A DNA stretch of 64,000 nt from Variovorax ginsengisoli (GCF_030486595.1 NZ_JAUJZH010000037.1:1-64000), one strand, 5' to 3'. Positions 27,866 through 39,724 are shown, counted from the first letter of the stretch. Notes: generated by a model from the letters alone, not told the origin. Numbers and translations: made by a program.

Positions 27866-29285
27866 TCACATCCCCGCAAGTCGGGCAACCAGTTCCCCGA
27901 CGGTGCGCAATGCAGACACGAAGCGCGGATCCCCGCCGTGGCCGAAGTTGATGCGCACCCAATGGGTGAAGCGCCTGTCGATCGAGAACATGTGTCCTGG
28001 CGCCAGCGTGACGTTGTGCGCGAGGGCAAGCCGATGCAGGGCCAGCGCATCGACGCTCCGCGGCAGTTGGAGCCACAGAAAGTAGCCCCCTTCCGGAACG
28101 GCGACCTGGGTCGAACAAGGGAAGAATTCGCGGACAGCGTTCACGGCGACGACCTTGTAGCAGTTCAGCGTCGCACGCATCTGACGCAAGTGCCTGTCGT
28201 AGCGGTTTGCTGTCAGGTAGCTGGCGATCGCGGCAACGGATGGAACCGCCGGTGCGAGCGAATGCAACAGCCGCAAGTGTTCGATAGTGCGTGCATACCG
28301 GCCGCCTGCTACCCAACCGATGCGATACCCGGGCGCGAGCGACTTGGAGAACGAACCGCAATGCATCACGAGGCCTGCCTTGTCATCGTGCTTTGCCGGC
28401 AAAGGCCTGCGGTCCCCGAAATAGAGCTCGGCGCAGACATCGTGTTCAATCAAGGGAATCTCGTGCTGCGCAAGCAGCCTCACCAAGGCCTCCCTGCAGT
28501 CTTGCGGCATCAGACTGCCCAGAGGGTTTTGAAAACTGGGCATGAAGCAGCACGCCGCCATTCGGCTTTTCCTGAGCGCGACGCCCAGCGCTTCAACGTC
28601 GACGCCATAGCGCGAGTGAGTCGGAATCTCGAGCGCTCGCAGCTTCAGACGTTCAAGTACCCGCAATGCCGGGTAGAAGGTCGGCGACTCGATGGCCACC
28701 ACGTCACCGGGCCGGGTGACGGCCTGGCAGGCACAGGTGCAATCCTTCCATGGCGCCAGCGGTCAGAGTGATCTCCTCGGCGTCAACGGCCGTACCGGCG
28801 AGCCGGTATCGCAACGCGATCTGGCGTCGCAGATCCTTGGCTGGCACTGAATCATGAGACACGCAAAAAGGATCAAGGTCGCGCATGCTGTTCCATAGAT
28901 GGCGCGCCAGCCGGGATAGCGGATATAGCGTCGGACTGAGAAAGCCCGATCCCAGCTGAACGAGTTCGCGCGATCCTGCGGTCCGGATCAATTCCATCGA
29001 GAGATCATCGATCTCCTCTTCCGCGGAGGGTGCGTTCGCGTGCGAAGTCTTCGGCGCAACTGCGGCCGCGCGGTGGGAGCGGTCATGGACGAAGTAACCC
29101 GACCGGGGCCGGACGTGAATGAGTCCACGCGCTTCGAGCAGGTAATAGGCCGCAAAGACGGTGGTTCGGCTCAGGCCCTGCATGGCACTCGCCTCGCGCA
29201 CCGAAGGCAGGCGATCTCCAGGATTCAGGGCGCCGGCGTCGATCAGATCCGCTATCTCGCTTGCATAGCGCTCGTAGCGCCTCAT
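27866..29285 (-). pseudogene. MocR-type (GntR/aminotransferase) regulator, frameshifted
   Basis: The N-terminal winged helix starts at ATG 29285 (MRRYERYASEIADLIDAGAL, RLPSVREAS). The frame continues to HLCLPGRHPAR and stops near 28704. In the intact paralogue this point reads NLCLRAVTRPGD, so one extra C near 28728 breaks the frame. The rest of the aminotransferase-like domain is open in the next frame (VVAIESPTFYPALRVLERLK to GELVARLAGM), including the PLP lysine in SFSKSLAPGYR. The cofactor loop is IEHDVCAEL, where the intact copy has IEDDVYGEL. Asp-to-His and Tyr-to-Cys changes there would harm PLP binding, so the gene was probably decaying before or with the frameshift. Confidence 0.85.
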
Positions 29286-29510
29286 GGGAGCACGGCCCGA
29301 TGGGTCAAATACCTTCCGGCGAGTGTCATGCTGGTTGATTCGTGCGGGCAATGGTCGGAAGACCCTTGGCGCGGGCGTGTTGGGAACGGGGCACCGGCAA
29401 ATTGCCGACCTACGTAGGCAAGAGGGGCGTCTGATGGAGGAGGCGAGTAGCTGGACAGTCGGGCAGTCACCCCCGCGCGACCAATGGAATTGAAGCCAGG
29501 CCTTGGGCCG
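29286..29510. other. Upstream region of the broken MocR gene
   Basis: No gene is supported in these 225 bases or in the 105 bases after the following repeat (29638-29742). The second stretch has a run of seven T (29719-29725) without a hairpin before it. Confidence 0.4.
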
Positions 29511-29637
29511 CGGGCTCGAATCAGCTCGAAATCTCGATGCGCAAGTGGGTGGCCGAAAAGGGCCAGTTCAGCATCGATGGATGCAGGCCAGAGGCGCTTG
29601 CCTGCGATTGACGGCCCGAGATCCTTAGAACTGGCTC
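29511..29637 (+). repeat. Imperfect direct repeat, copy A (~127 bp)
   Basis: It runs from cgggctcgaatcagctcgaa to cctt-gaactggctc and aligns with 30225-30352 over its full length at roughly three quarters identity. The best-conserved blocks are tctcgatgcgcaa, ttgcctgc and cgagatcctt. A short plus-strand frame reads GSNQLEISMRKWVAEKGQFS and stops after ALACD. The two copies flank the helical-domain gene at 29743-30198. Confidence 0.75.
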
Positions 29638-29742
29638 ACAAACGAGAGAACGCCCTGGTGCCCCGCAACGTACCGCCGGATGCATGAGCGTCGGGTTCCG
29701 AAGGCGATGTCATGTTCTTTTTTTCACGCCAGCCGTGGCCTT

Positions 29743-30198
29743 TTACTCGCCGAGCCCGAACCGCTCGAAGAGTTCCGACTTCAACCGGTTGACCTCCACC
29801 CTCGCGTCTGACTTTGGTGCCTGCTGTCCCGACAAGACGGCCGCGGCTTCAGCAGCGGCGTCCCGGGCCATGCGAGCATTCAGCGAGCATCGCAGCAACT
29901 CGCGCTTGCGATCCCTTGAATCCACGATGGTGAGGTCCCTCATGAGAACTTCTGCGACCTCGAGCGCTGAAACTGCCGCAGACAGCGTCAAGTGGATGCC
30001 AGCACGCGCACGATTTCCGTAGTCGGTCTCTTCCCGCACGCCCAATTCCTTCTCCTGCTCGGAGGGAGGGAGCGCGCCAATGTCAGTGGGAGCGAAGTAC
30101 GGCACTGCATGAACGCCATGCTCACGCGCCGAGATGACTTCTTGTAGCGCGACTCTGACCATTTGAACGGTTTCTAGGTCTAGGGATTTCATAGCCAT
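29743..30198 (-). CDS. Small alpha-helical protein, paralogue of the receiver-linked domain
   Basis: This 151-residue soluble protein is rich in Ala, Glu, Arg and Leu and is predicted to be mostly helical. I do not recognise the family. Two blocks, PTDIGALPPSEQEKELGVRE and LTLSAAVSALEVAEVLM, align in order with PTDLMALSPDEQDEIRR and LRSAVSLLAVAHSL of the N-terminal domain of the receiver protein at 8163-9113. ATG 30198 is preferred because GAGGTGA lies eight bases upstream; an ATG two codons later is also possible. The frame stays open upstream through repeat B, but that part has no homology. It is divergent from the HDOD gene. Confidence 0.75.
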   Translation of the reverse strand: MAMKSLDLETVQMVRVALQEVISAREHGVHAVPYFAPTDIGALPPSEQEKELGVREETDYGNRARAGIHLTLSAAVSALEVAEVLMRDLTIVDSRDRKRELLRCSLNARMARDAAAEAAAVLSGQQAPKSDARVEVNRLKSELFERFGLGE

Positions 30199-30224
30199 CT
30201 CTTTGTTCACCTCGGGAGGTGCCC

Positions 30225-30352
30225 CGGGCTCGAATCGGCTCAAATTCTCGATGCGCAATCGGGTGCTGGAAAGGACCAGTTTTGCAGCAGTTGATGCAGA
30301 CCAGAAGGCGCCTGCCTGCAACTGGCCCGTCCGAGATCCTTCGAACTGGCTC
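30225..30352 (+). repeat. Imperfect direct repeat, copy B (~128 bp)
   Basis: This is the second copy of the element at 29511-29637, in the same orientation, from cgggctcgaatcggctcaaa to tcgaactggctc. It fills most of the 317-base divergent spacer between the helical-domain gene and the HDOD gene, so it may contain regulatory sites. A diverged relative lies at 9504. Confidence 0.75.
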
Positions 30353-30515
30353 TGGTCGCCGCGCGTCGAACTTCCAACAATCGGGACGCTTGGCGAAGAA
30401 GGCTGGAATGCTCGATGTCGACCAGGCACTTCGCACGGCCGAGAGGAATCTCGGGCGGCGTCTTCATTGACTGGAACGTCCTGCGAGTCGTTCGAACCGG
30501 ACCGAGACCTGAACA

Positions 30516-31844
30516 ATGCGATTTGGAATTTTTCGCCGCTGGGGGCTCTCGGCGCCCGTCGCAGACGAAGCGGCTGCGCTCCATGTCGATATCAGCGAGC
30601 CACCCGAAGTCACGAACAGCATCGGGTCAGCCGGGTTCGTCAACTACGCCCTGCTGCTCGACGCGCACAAGCGCGTCAGAGGCTACAGGCTGGCATGGCG
30701 CGCGGCTTCGCCGCATGGCGCATCGTCCGCGTCGGAGAACTTCAGGGCCCTGCTTTCGTGTGTGTCGACGAACCTCAATGGGCGCAAGACCGGGTGGCGG
30801 CTCGGCGCACTGCTCGTCTTTTTCGACCTCACGGTCGACGGCCTCTTCCTGAGGGAACTGGAAGGCTTGCCACCTGAGAACGTCGTGCTGTGCATGGGCC
30901 TTGACGACCTTGCGGATGCCGACGCGCGCTCAATGATGCTGCACCTTCGCGCGCAAGGCTTCGGCTTCATGCTTTGCGACGCCGATGACCTCCCCGAGGA
31001 TCCCGAGATGCGGGCCATAGTCACCCACATGGACGCAGGCGACGGCCGGTCGGACCTCGTCGCAAGCATTCGTCAAGAACCGCCGCCGGGAATGCCGCGT
31101 ATCGAACCGATCGCCACGCAGGTCGCCAACTGGCGGGACTTCGACGCCTGCGCCGCACGCCAAGTGAGCGCCTTCGTGAAGGGAAGAGACGCGATCACCC
31201 CAGCCCAGGAAGCAGGCGGCTCCCTGACGCCGACATCCATGTTGATCGTCCATCTGATGCAACTGATCCAGCGCAATGAAGACGTTCGGGTCATCGAGGC
31301 TGCACTCAAACACGATGCTGCGTTGACCTATCGCCTGCTGCGATTCATCAATTCGCCGGGCATGGGGATCGGCGTCCAGATCCAGTCGATCGGCCACGCC
31401 ATATCAATGATTGGTTATGCGCCGCTCTTTCGCTGGCTTTCGGTTCTGCTCGTGACGAGCAACAAGGGCGCGGCCTTCATGGCCAAGAAGGCGATCGTTC
31501 GCGGCAGATTCGTCGAACTGATGGGGCGGGGCACTCTGCCTCCCGATGAGGCTGACAACCTGTTCGTGGCTGGCATGTTCTCGCTGATCGACCGCCTGCT
31601 CGGCGTCCCGATCGAGGAGGTGCTGGACAATGTGCAGCTGCCCGAATCGGTTCAGCTCGCGATCCTGAAACGCGAGGGCACATACGGGCCATTCGTCACA
31701 TTGGCCGAACGTTGCGAGGACGATGCCGACGAGGCGGCGCAATTGGCGGAGGCGCTGTTCATCAGCGCGGACAAAGTGAATGCGGCGCATCTGTCGGCGC
31801 TCGCCTGGGCGCAGGAAGTCAGCCCGGCGGAAGCAATCGCTTGA
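30516..31844 (+). CDS. HDOD protein with degenerate EAL domain (YuxH-like)
   Basis: This is a 442-residue cytosolic signalling protein. Residues about 40-195 form a relic EAL domain: the first strand reads HKRVRGYRLAW where active EAL proteins have EALLR, and the metal-binding acids are gone, so no phosphodiesterase activity is expected. Residues about 225-435 form an HDOD domain (LIVHLMQLIQRNEDVRVIEA, LKHDAALTYRLLRFINSPGM, AISMIGYAPLFRWLSVLLVT). HDOD proteins lack the HD metal ligands and act as scaffolds in signalling and stress responses. The architecture is that of the YuxH/CdgJ class. It is divergent from one helical-domain gene and convergent with another. A broken copy starts at 142. 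Confidence 0.9.
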   Translation: MRFGIFRRWGLSAPVADEAAALHVDISEPPEVTNSIGSAGFVNYALLLDAHKRVRGYRLAWRAASPHGASSASENFRALLSCVSTNLNGRKTGWRLGALLVFFDLTVDGLFLRELEGLPPENVVLCMGLDDLADADARSMMLHLRAQGFGFMLCDADDLPEDPEMRAIVTHMDAGDGRSDLVASIRQEPPPGMPRIEPIATQVANWRDFDACAARQVSAFVKGRDAITPAQEAGGSLTPTSMLIVHLMQLIQRNEDVRVIEAALKHDAALTYRLLRFINSPGMGIGVQIQSIGHAISMIGYAPLFRWLSVLLVTSNKGAAFMAKKAIVRGRFVELMGRGTLPPDEADNLFVAGMFSLIDRLLGVPIEEVLDNVQLPESVQLAILKREGTYGPFVTLAERCEDDADEAAQLAEALFISADKVNAAHLSALAWAQEVSPAEAIA

Positions 31845-31943
31845 GCCCGTGCGCGGGGGTCGGACCAGAGCCATGTCACCTCTACAGGCCATGCGCCGCC
31901 ACGAGGCCACCGAGCCGGTGGCGTTTCCGTGGCCACATCCAGC

Positions 31944-32381
31944 TCAGGCGGTCTCGCGTGCGGCCTGTTCCTGATCCTGCGATCTATCGATAGGCCCTGC
32001 CAGACTCGTGTCCTGGCCGACCAGCACCAGTCCGGCGCGAAAGGCGGTGCGGCCTCCGGCACGGATATCGGAGACAAGCTTGCACAGGCGCTCGGCGCGC
32101 TCCTTGGGCGATCGAATGGCTGGTTCGGTCATGAGGCGCTGAACCACGGCCAGCAGCGTGGCGGCGCACGTCAGGCAAAGGTGGATGGCCGCACATTCCT
32201 GCGACGCGAACTTTTCTTCCTTCACGCTGCCCGCCGCAATTTTCTTTCCAGGCGGCCGCGGCTCGCTGAGACGGGTGAGGCCGAACCCGGGCGCGGATTC
32301 ATCGTCGCCATGGCAGCCAGCAAGCATCACTTCGATCGACTGGAGGGCACGCTCGATCTCGAGAATCTGGGTTATTTTCAT
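31944..32381 (-). CDS. Small helical protein, second stand-alone paralogue
   Basis: The protein has 145 residues from ATG 32381. A GTG at 32453 would add 24 residues, and neither start has a good ribosome-binding site. The C-terminal half (CAAIHLCLTCAATLLAVVQR, TEPAIRSPKERAERLCKL, AGGRTAFRAGLVL) aligns with LRSAVSLLAVAHSLTEPSDE, MSPSDRERAWKQL and AGRAAYRASLIL of the receiver-linked domain at 8163-9113. The N-terminal third is poorly conserved. Family and function are unknown. It lies between the HDOD gene and the intact MocR gene, on the opposite strand from both. Confidence 0.7.
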   Translation of the reverse strand: MKITQILEIERALQSIEVMLAGCHGDDESAPGFGLTRLSEPRPPGKKIAAGSVKEEKFASQECAAIHLCLTCAATLLAVVQRLMTEPAIRSPKERAERLCKLVSDIRAGGRTAFRAGLVLVGQDTSLAGPIDRSQDQEQAARETA

Positions 32382-32574
32382 TGGACGTGTACGTGCCGCT
32401 GCGGCAACATTGCCTTGGTCAAGGCCTTCGATTGTTCGCTGTCTTGCGTCCACCGGACAGAATCAGTTGATCGCAACTTCGAGCGGTCCAGATAGCCCTG
32501 CCGGCGACGTTCCGTTGTGCGCCGACAGCACGGGTGCCACAATGGATCGGGCGCATCGCGCTCCAGGCGGAGTC

Positions 32575-34062
32575 ATGAAACTCTATGAGCGCTGCGCCAA
32601 CGACATCGCGGAACTCATCCGCAACAACACTCTGCGGCCCGGCGATCGACTGCCCTCGGTGCGGGAGGCGAGCGCCGCGCGCGGGGTGAGTCGCTCAACC
32701 GTGTTCCAGGCTTACTATCTGCTGGAGACGCGGGGTCTCATCGAGGCCCGTTCGCGCTCAGGCTACTACGTGAAGGTCCACCGCCTTCCGGTCAAATTCT
32801 CGGCGCCGGAGGATTCGACACCGGCTTGCGTATCCAGGGATGTCGACATCGGACACCTCGTGTTCGACCTGCTGGGTTTGGCGGGGCGGCGCGACTTCGT
32901 GCCTCTCGGATCGGCATTCCTGAGTCCCTCGCTGTGTCCGCTGACGCGATTGGCACGGCACCTTTGGACCGAGATGCGCGACTTCGATCCGTGGCGGCTG
33001 ATCGAAGATCTCGCTCCAGGCAACGAGGCGCTGCGCCGCAACCTCGTGCTGCGCTACATGACGGACGGCATCGCCGTGAATCCCGCGGAAATTGTGCTGA
33101 CCAACGGCGCCATGGAAGCGCTGAACCTGTGCCTCCGCGCAGTGACACGCCCCGGCGACATCGTCGCGGTCGAGTCACCCACCTTCTATGGCGCGTTGCA
33201 GGCCATCGAGCGCCTCCACTTGCGGGCCGTCGAGGTTGCGACCGCGCCGGACCGAGGCATCGACATCAATGCGCTCGCGGCCGCGCTCGAGCAGCATCGC
33301 GTCGCGGCCTGCTGGCTGATGCCGAACTTTCAGAACCCGCTGGGCAGCCTGATGCCGGAGGATCGCAAGAAGGCTCTGGTCGAACTGCTCGCGAGCAAGG
33401 AGATTCCCTTGATCGAGGACGACGTCTACGGCGAGCTGTACTTCACCGAGAAGAAGCCGCCGCCGGCCAAGGCCTTCGACACTCAAGGCCTGGTGATGCA
33501 CTGTGGCTCCTTCTCCAAAAGCCTGGCGCCGGGCTATCGCGTCGGTTGGGTGGCGGGAGGTCGATTCGCGAAGAAGATCGAGCAGCTCCGGCTCATGTAC
33601 ACGATTTCGCCAGCGATTCCATCGGAAGCTGCGATCGCCGCCTACCTGGACCAGGGTAGCTACGACCGCCACCTGCGGCGAATGCGGCAGGCGCTGACCG
33701 GTTATCAGGCCATCGCCATCGACGCCGTGCAGGAGCATTTCCCCCATGGCACGCTCATGGCCCTGCCGAAAGGCGGCTATTTCCTGTGGATCGAGATGCC
33801 GTCCGCCGTTGACGCGCTCCAGCTCCAGACGCTCGCCTGCAAGCGGGGCATCAGCCTCGCTCCGGGACCGCTGTTTTCGAGTGACAGGCGCTTCAGGCAA
33901 TGCCTGCGGCTGAACTACGGCCATGGCGGCGATCCTCGCTTCGTGCCAGCCCTGCGGGCGGTCGGCGAGCTCGCGAAACTGGTCATGGATGAAAGCCGCG
34001 GCGTGGCGGGGGGAAGCGGTGCACCGCCGCAACAAGACAGGACCATCAGACCGGCAGCGTGA
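32575..34062 (+). CDS. MocR-type transcriptional regulator (GntR-HTH + PLP aminotransferase fold)
   Basis: The 495-residue regulator has a winged helix at about 1-75 (YERCANDIAELIRNNTLRPG, RLPSVREASAARGVSRSTVF). A fold-type I aminotransferase domain follows at about 110-480. The PLP Schiff-base lysine is K315 in SFSKSLAPGYR, the cofactor loop is LIEDDVYGEL, and the phosphate/carboxylate Arg lies in the C-terminal FRQCLRLNYGHGGDPRF. MocR proteins usually sense a B6 vitamer or an amino compound through the PLP domain; no pdx or GABA gene is adjacent, so its target is unclear. ATG 32575 matches the N terminus of its paralogue; an ATG at 32542 is also possible. Its 3' end overlaps the convergent kinase gene by 17 bases. 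Confidence 0.92.
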   Translation: MKLYERCANDIAELIRNNTLRPGDRLPSVREASAARGVSRSTVFQAYYLLETRGLIEARSRSGYYVKVHRLPVKFSAPEDSTPACVSRDVDIGHLVFDLLGLAGRRDFVPLGSAFLSPSLCPLTRLARHLWTEMRDFDPWRLIEDLAPGNEALRRNLVLRYMTDGIAVNPAEIVLTNGAMEALNLCLRAVTRPGDIVAVESPTFYGALQAIERLHLRAVEVATAPDRGIDINALAAALEQHRVAACWLMPNFQNPLGSLMPEDRKKALVELLASKEIPLIEDDVYGELYFTEKKPPPAKAFDTQGLVMHCGSFSKSLAPGYRVGWVAGGRFAKKIEQLRLMYTISPAIPSEAAIAAYLDQGSYDRHLRRMRQALTGYQAIAIDAVQEHFPHGTLMALPKGGYFLWIEMPSAVDALQLQTLACKRGISLAPGPLFSSDRRFRQCLRLNYGHGGDPRFVPALRAVGELAKLVMDESRGVAGGSGAPPQQDRTIRPAA

Positions 34063-35740
34063 AGCTGAAGGTTTCGCCGCCCTCTTCGTTCGCCGAGCAC
34101 CAAAGCCGGCCTTCGTGGGCCTCGACGATCGATCGGCTGATTGCAAGCCCCATGCCCATTCCGCTCGGTTTGCTGCTGTAGAAGGCGTCGAAGACGTGAT
34201 CGCGCTCGTCCGGGTGCAGGCCGACGCCTGCGTCGCGCACGAGCACGCGCTGCATCTGCAGCCCGTCCTGTCTGACCTCCATCCTCAGGCGGCGCAGCGG
34301 CGCGGGCGTCGTCGCCATGGCCTCGATGCCGTTCAGAACCAGGTTGAGCACCACCTGCTGCAGCTGAACCCGGTCGCCGATCACCGGCGCCAGCACCGGA
34401 TGCTCGGGCTCGATGTCCAGTTCGATGCCGCGCGCGCGGGCTTCGCTCTCGACCATGTCGGCCACCTCGCGCAGCAACCCGTGGAGTTGGACCTGGGAGC
34501 GCCGAGTCTCGCCGCGCTGCACGAAGGCGCGGATCCTGGCGATGGCCTCGCCGGCGCGATGCGCGTCGGCGACGATGCGTTCGATGGCGACGACCGCCTC
34601 CCCGAGGTTCGGCGGTCGCATCGCCAGCCATCGGACGGCTGCGTGTCCGTTGGTCTCTATTGCCGCCAGCGGCTGGTTCATCGCGTGCGCAATCGACGCC
34701 GCCAGTTCGCCCATGGCCGCTACGCGCGCCACGTGCGCGGGTTCGTCGCGCGCGCGCCGCAGGGCGTCACCCGCCTCGCGGCGCTCGCTGATGTCCTGCA
34801 CCAGTGCGACGAAGCAATCCACCAAGCCATTGCTCGTGCGCAAGCACTTGACGGCCATCGTGCAGTAGATCGGGCGGCCGTCCTTGTGGATAAAACGCTT
34901 GTCGAGGAGATAGCCGTCCTGCTCGCCCGCCAACACCTGCTCGAACTGCGCCCGGTCGGCGGCCAGGTCCTCCGGATGCGTGATGTCGGGCCAGCGGATG
35001 CGCAGGAGCTCGTCGCGCGAATAGCCGAGGATGCGGCACAGCTCGTCGTTCACCTCGATGCAGCCCGTGTCCGGCTTGGTGAGCGCCATGCCGATCAGCC
35101 CCAGGTCGAAATAGCGGCGAAAGCGTTCCTCGCCGGCGCGCAGCTTGTCCTCGGCCCAGTTGCGCTCGATGATGTCGACCGCATAGCGCGCGTACAGGTC
35201 GGTGCATCGCAGCACGCCCTGCGAGAACGTGTGGGGCTGTCGAAAATGCGTGGTGATGATGCCGAGCAGCTCGCCCGTGTGGCTGATGAGCGGAGTGGAC
35301 TGCACCGCCCGAAAGCCGCTGACCTCGACGATCGCACGGTGCGGCGCATAGCCCGGGTCGGCGATCACGTCCTCGACGATGACCCGCTCGCCGCTGCGCA
35401 ACGCCCGGCTGCAGGACATGCCGTCGTCGTGGGTCCGGGCGAAATAGCCGAGGAATTCCTCGGAGAGCCCGCGCTGCGCCACGGCCACCGGGTCGCCTCT
35501 CTCGCGTTCGACCCGATGCGCGACGCCGAAGTCGGCCCCGTGCAGCCCGATCATCGCGTCGAGCACCTCCTCGAACAGCGGCTGCAAGCCCCTGATGGAG
35601 AGCAGCCGTCTCGAGAACTCATGCAGTCGTCGCAAGTCCGCGGCCTCGTTCGCGTCCTGCACCGCCTGCTCGCGCTCCCTGGCCTCGCGGTCCAGACGTG
35701 CCGCCAGGCCGGGCCTCAGCATTCGTGACAGCCTGTTCAT
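34046..35740 (-). CDS. FixL-like sensor histidine kinase (GAF-PAS)
   Basis: The 564-residue kinase has no membrane segments. A GAF domain lies at about 40-190 and a PAS/PAC at about 205-325 (LGLIGMALTKPDTGCIEVND, ILGYSRDELL). The HisKA is of the FixL/DctB kind, with IAHAMNQPLAAI (His near 350). The HATPase has LQQVVLNLVLNGIEAM, DAGVGLHPDE and GMGMGLAISRSI. No regulator adjoins it. The FixJ-type regulator at 41742-42365, upstream of the same gene run, is a plausible partner because that receiver class is usually paired with this kinase class. The start is 64 bases beyond the clpK stop on the same strand, so it may be the last gene of the stress operon. Confidence 0.9.
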   Translation of the reverse strand: MNRLSRMLRPGLAARLDREAREREQAVQDANEAADLRRLHEFSRRLLSIRGLQPLFEEVLDAMIGLHGADFGVAHRVERERGDPVAVAQRGLSEEFLGYFARTHDDGMSCSRALRSGERVIVEDVIADPGYAPHRAIVEVSGFRAVQSTPLISHTGELLGIITTHFRQPHTFSQGVLRCTDLYARYAVDIIERNWAEDKLRAGEERFRRYFDLGLIGMALTKPDTGCIEVNDELCRILGYSRDELLRIRWPDITHPEDLAADRAQFEQVLAGEQDGYLLDKRFIHKDGRPIYCTMAVKCLRTSNGLVDCFVALVQDISERREAGDALRRARDEPAHVARVAAMGELAASIAHAMNQPLAAIETNGHAAVRWLAMRPPNLGEAVVAIERIVADAHRAGEAIARIRAFVQRGETRRSQVQLHGLLREVADMVESEARARGIELDIEPEHPVLAPVIGDRVQLQQVVLNLVLNGIEAMATTPAPLRRLRMEVRQDGLQMQRVLVRDAGVGLHPDERDHVFDAFYSSKPSGMGMGLAISRSIVEAHEGRLWCSANEEGGETFSFTLPV

Positions 35741-35804
35741 GCTGCAGCATAATCCTGCAGCATCCTCTTGGCACGTCGTTCGAATGCCCGCCTTCGCGCG
35801 GCGC

Positions 35805-38627
<2,823 letters not shown>

Positions 38628-38646
38628 GATCACTCCTTTTTTGCGG

Positions 38647-39102
38647 TCAGGCCGCGTATTCGAACTTCGGCAACGCCTTCAGTTCTTCCTTGTTGGCATT
38701 GGGCAGCACGGCCTTCGGCGCGATGTGCGTGAACTGGCGCACCGGAATCGCGACCAGGTGCTTGCCCAAGCCGAGAAAGCCGCCGACGTTCACCACGGCA
38801 GTGGAGAGGGTGCCGTCGGGCGAAAGAACGAGGTCGTCCACCTTGCCGATCTTTTCGCCCTTGTCGTTGTAGACGTCCTGGTTCATCAACTTGGACGCGC
38901 GGTAGCCCGTCGCAACCAGCTGTGTTTCGGCGATGGTCACGCCGAGCACGGCCCGCGCAGCCACCGGTGCCGCAGGCGCCTTGGCGACCCCCGACTCCTT
39001 GGTCGTCCCGGGGGCGGGTGACGGGGTCGCCTGGCCACTGGAGAGCTGGGCCATGCCCAGCAATGCGCAAGCGATGCTGGTGCGAAGAAGGTTCGAGTTC
39101 AT
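38647..39102 (-). CDS. Exported PRC-barrel domain protein
   Basis: The protein has 151 residues. It has a signal peptide (MNSNLLRTSIACALLGMAQL, cleaved near SSG), a Pro/Ala-rich linker, then a PRC-barrel at about 70-140 (ASKLMNQDVYNDKGEKIGKV, DDLVLSPDGTLSTAVVNVGG, LVAIPVRQF). PRC-barrel proteins of this periplasmic type are common beside BON and Hsp20 genes in stress islands, but their activity is unknown. It lies 19 bases upstream of clpK on the same strand and was probably transcribed with it. Confidence 0.88.
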   Translation of the reverse strand: MNSNLLRTSIACALLGMAQLSSGQATPSPAPGTTKESGVAKAPAAPVAARAVLGVTIAETQLVATGYRASKLMNQDVYNDKGEKIGKVDDLVLSPDGTLSTAVVNVGGFLGLGKHLVAIPVRQFTHIAPKAVLPNANKEELKALPKFEYAA

Positions 39103-39132
39103 GATGTGACGCTCCATTGAAGGTTGGTGAAA

Positions 39133-39695
39133 TCACTGGATGACCAGCTTGTGCGAGGCCTTGGCGTCTGCGGCTTTCTTCGGCAGCCGCAGTGTCAGCA
39201 CGCCCTGGTCGAAGCGCGCCTCGGCATGCTCCAGGTCCACGCCGTCGGGCAGCGGCAGCACGCGCTGGAAACTGCCGAAGGCCCGCTCCAGCCGATAGCA
39301 GCCCTTTTCTTCCTGCTTGGCGTCACGCGCTTCTCGCCGCGCAAGATCAGGAAGCCGTCTTCGACTTCGATCTCCAGGTCCTTCTTCTCCATGCCGGGCA
39401 GCTCCGCGGTGAGGCGCAAGGCGTCGCCGTCATCGACGAAATCGACCTTCGGCTGGAACATGGCCGGACTGAAGTCGCCGAACCAGCGTCCCGCGCCGCC
39501 GAGGGGGCCGCGCAAGAAGCCGGGCAGCATGCTGAAGGGATCCAGGGCCTGGAGCAGTCGCGCCGGCTCGGTCCACTCGGCGGGCGGGCGCGGCCGCGGC
39601 GCGGCCTCGGCCGCCGAGCCGTCCGATGCCGGCCGCGCCTCGGTGCTGCCCCGGGAGAACTTGAAGGGGTTCCATTTCTGCAGATCGATTGCCAT
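39133..39695 (-). pseudogene. Hsp20 small heat-shock protein with a single-base frameshift
   Basis: From ATG 39695 (AAGGAG six bases upstream) the frame gives MAIDLQKWNPFKF and, after a variable arm, the alpha-crystallin start FQPKVDFVDDGDALRLTAEL, PGMEKKDLEIEVEDGFLILR and GEKRV. At about 39323 one base is missing (gtgacgccaag where gtg-gac-gcc-aag is expected). The frame then runs into unrelated sequence. Restoring one base gives AKQEEKGCYRLERAFGSF, PDGVDLEHAEARFDQGVLT and LRLPKK, ending HKLVIQ at 39133. Without repair the second half of the alpha-crystallin domain is lost. This could be a true mutation or a sequencing error, since everything else about the gene looks intact. Confidence 0.85.
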
Positions 39696-39724
39696 GTCAT
39701 GCTCCTTGCCGGATATGAAGGTAT

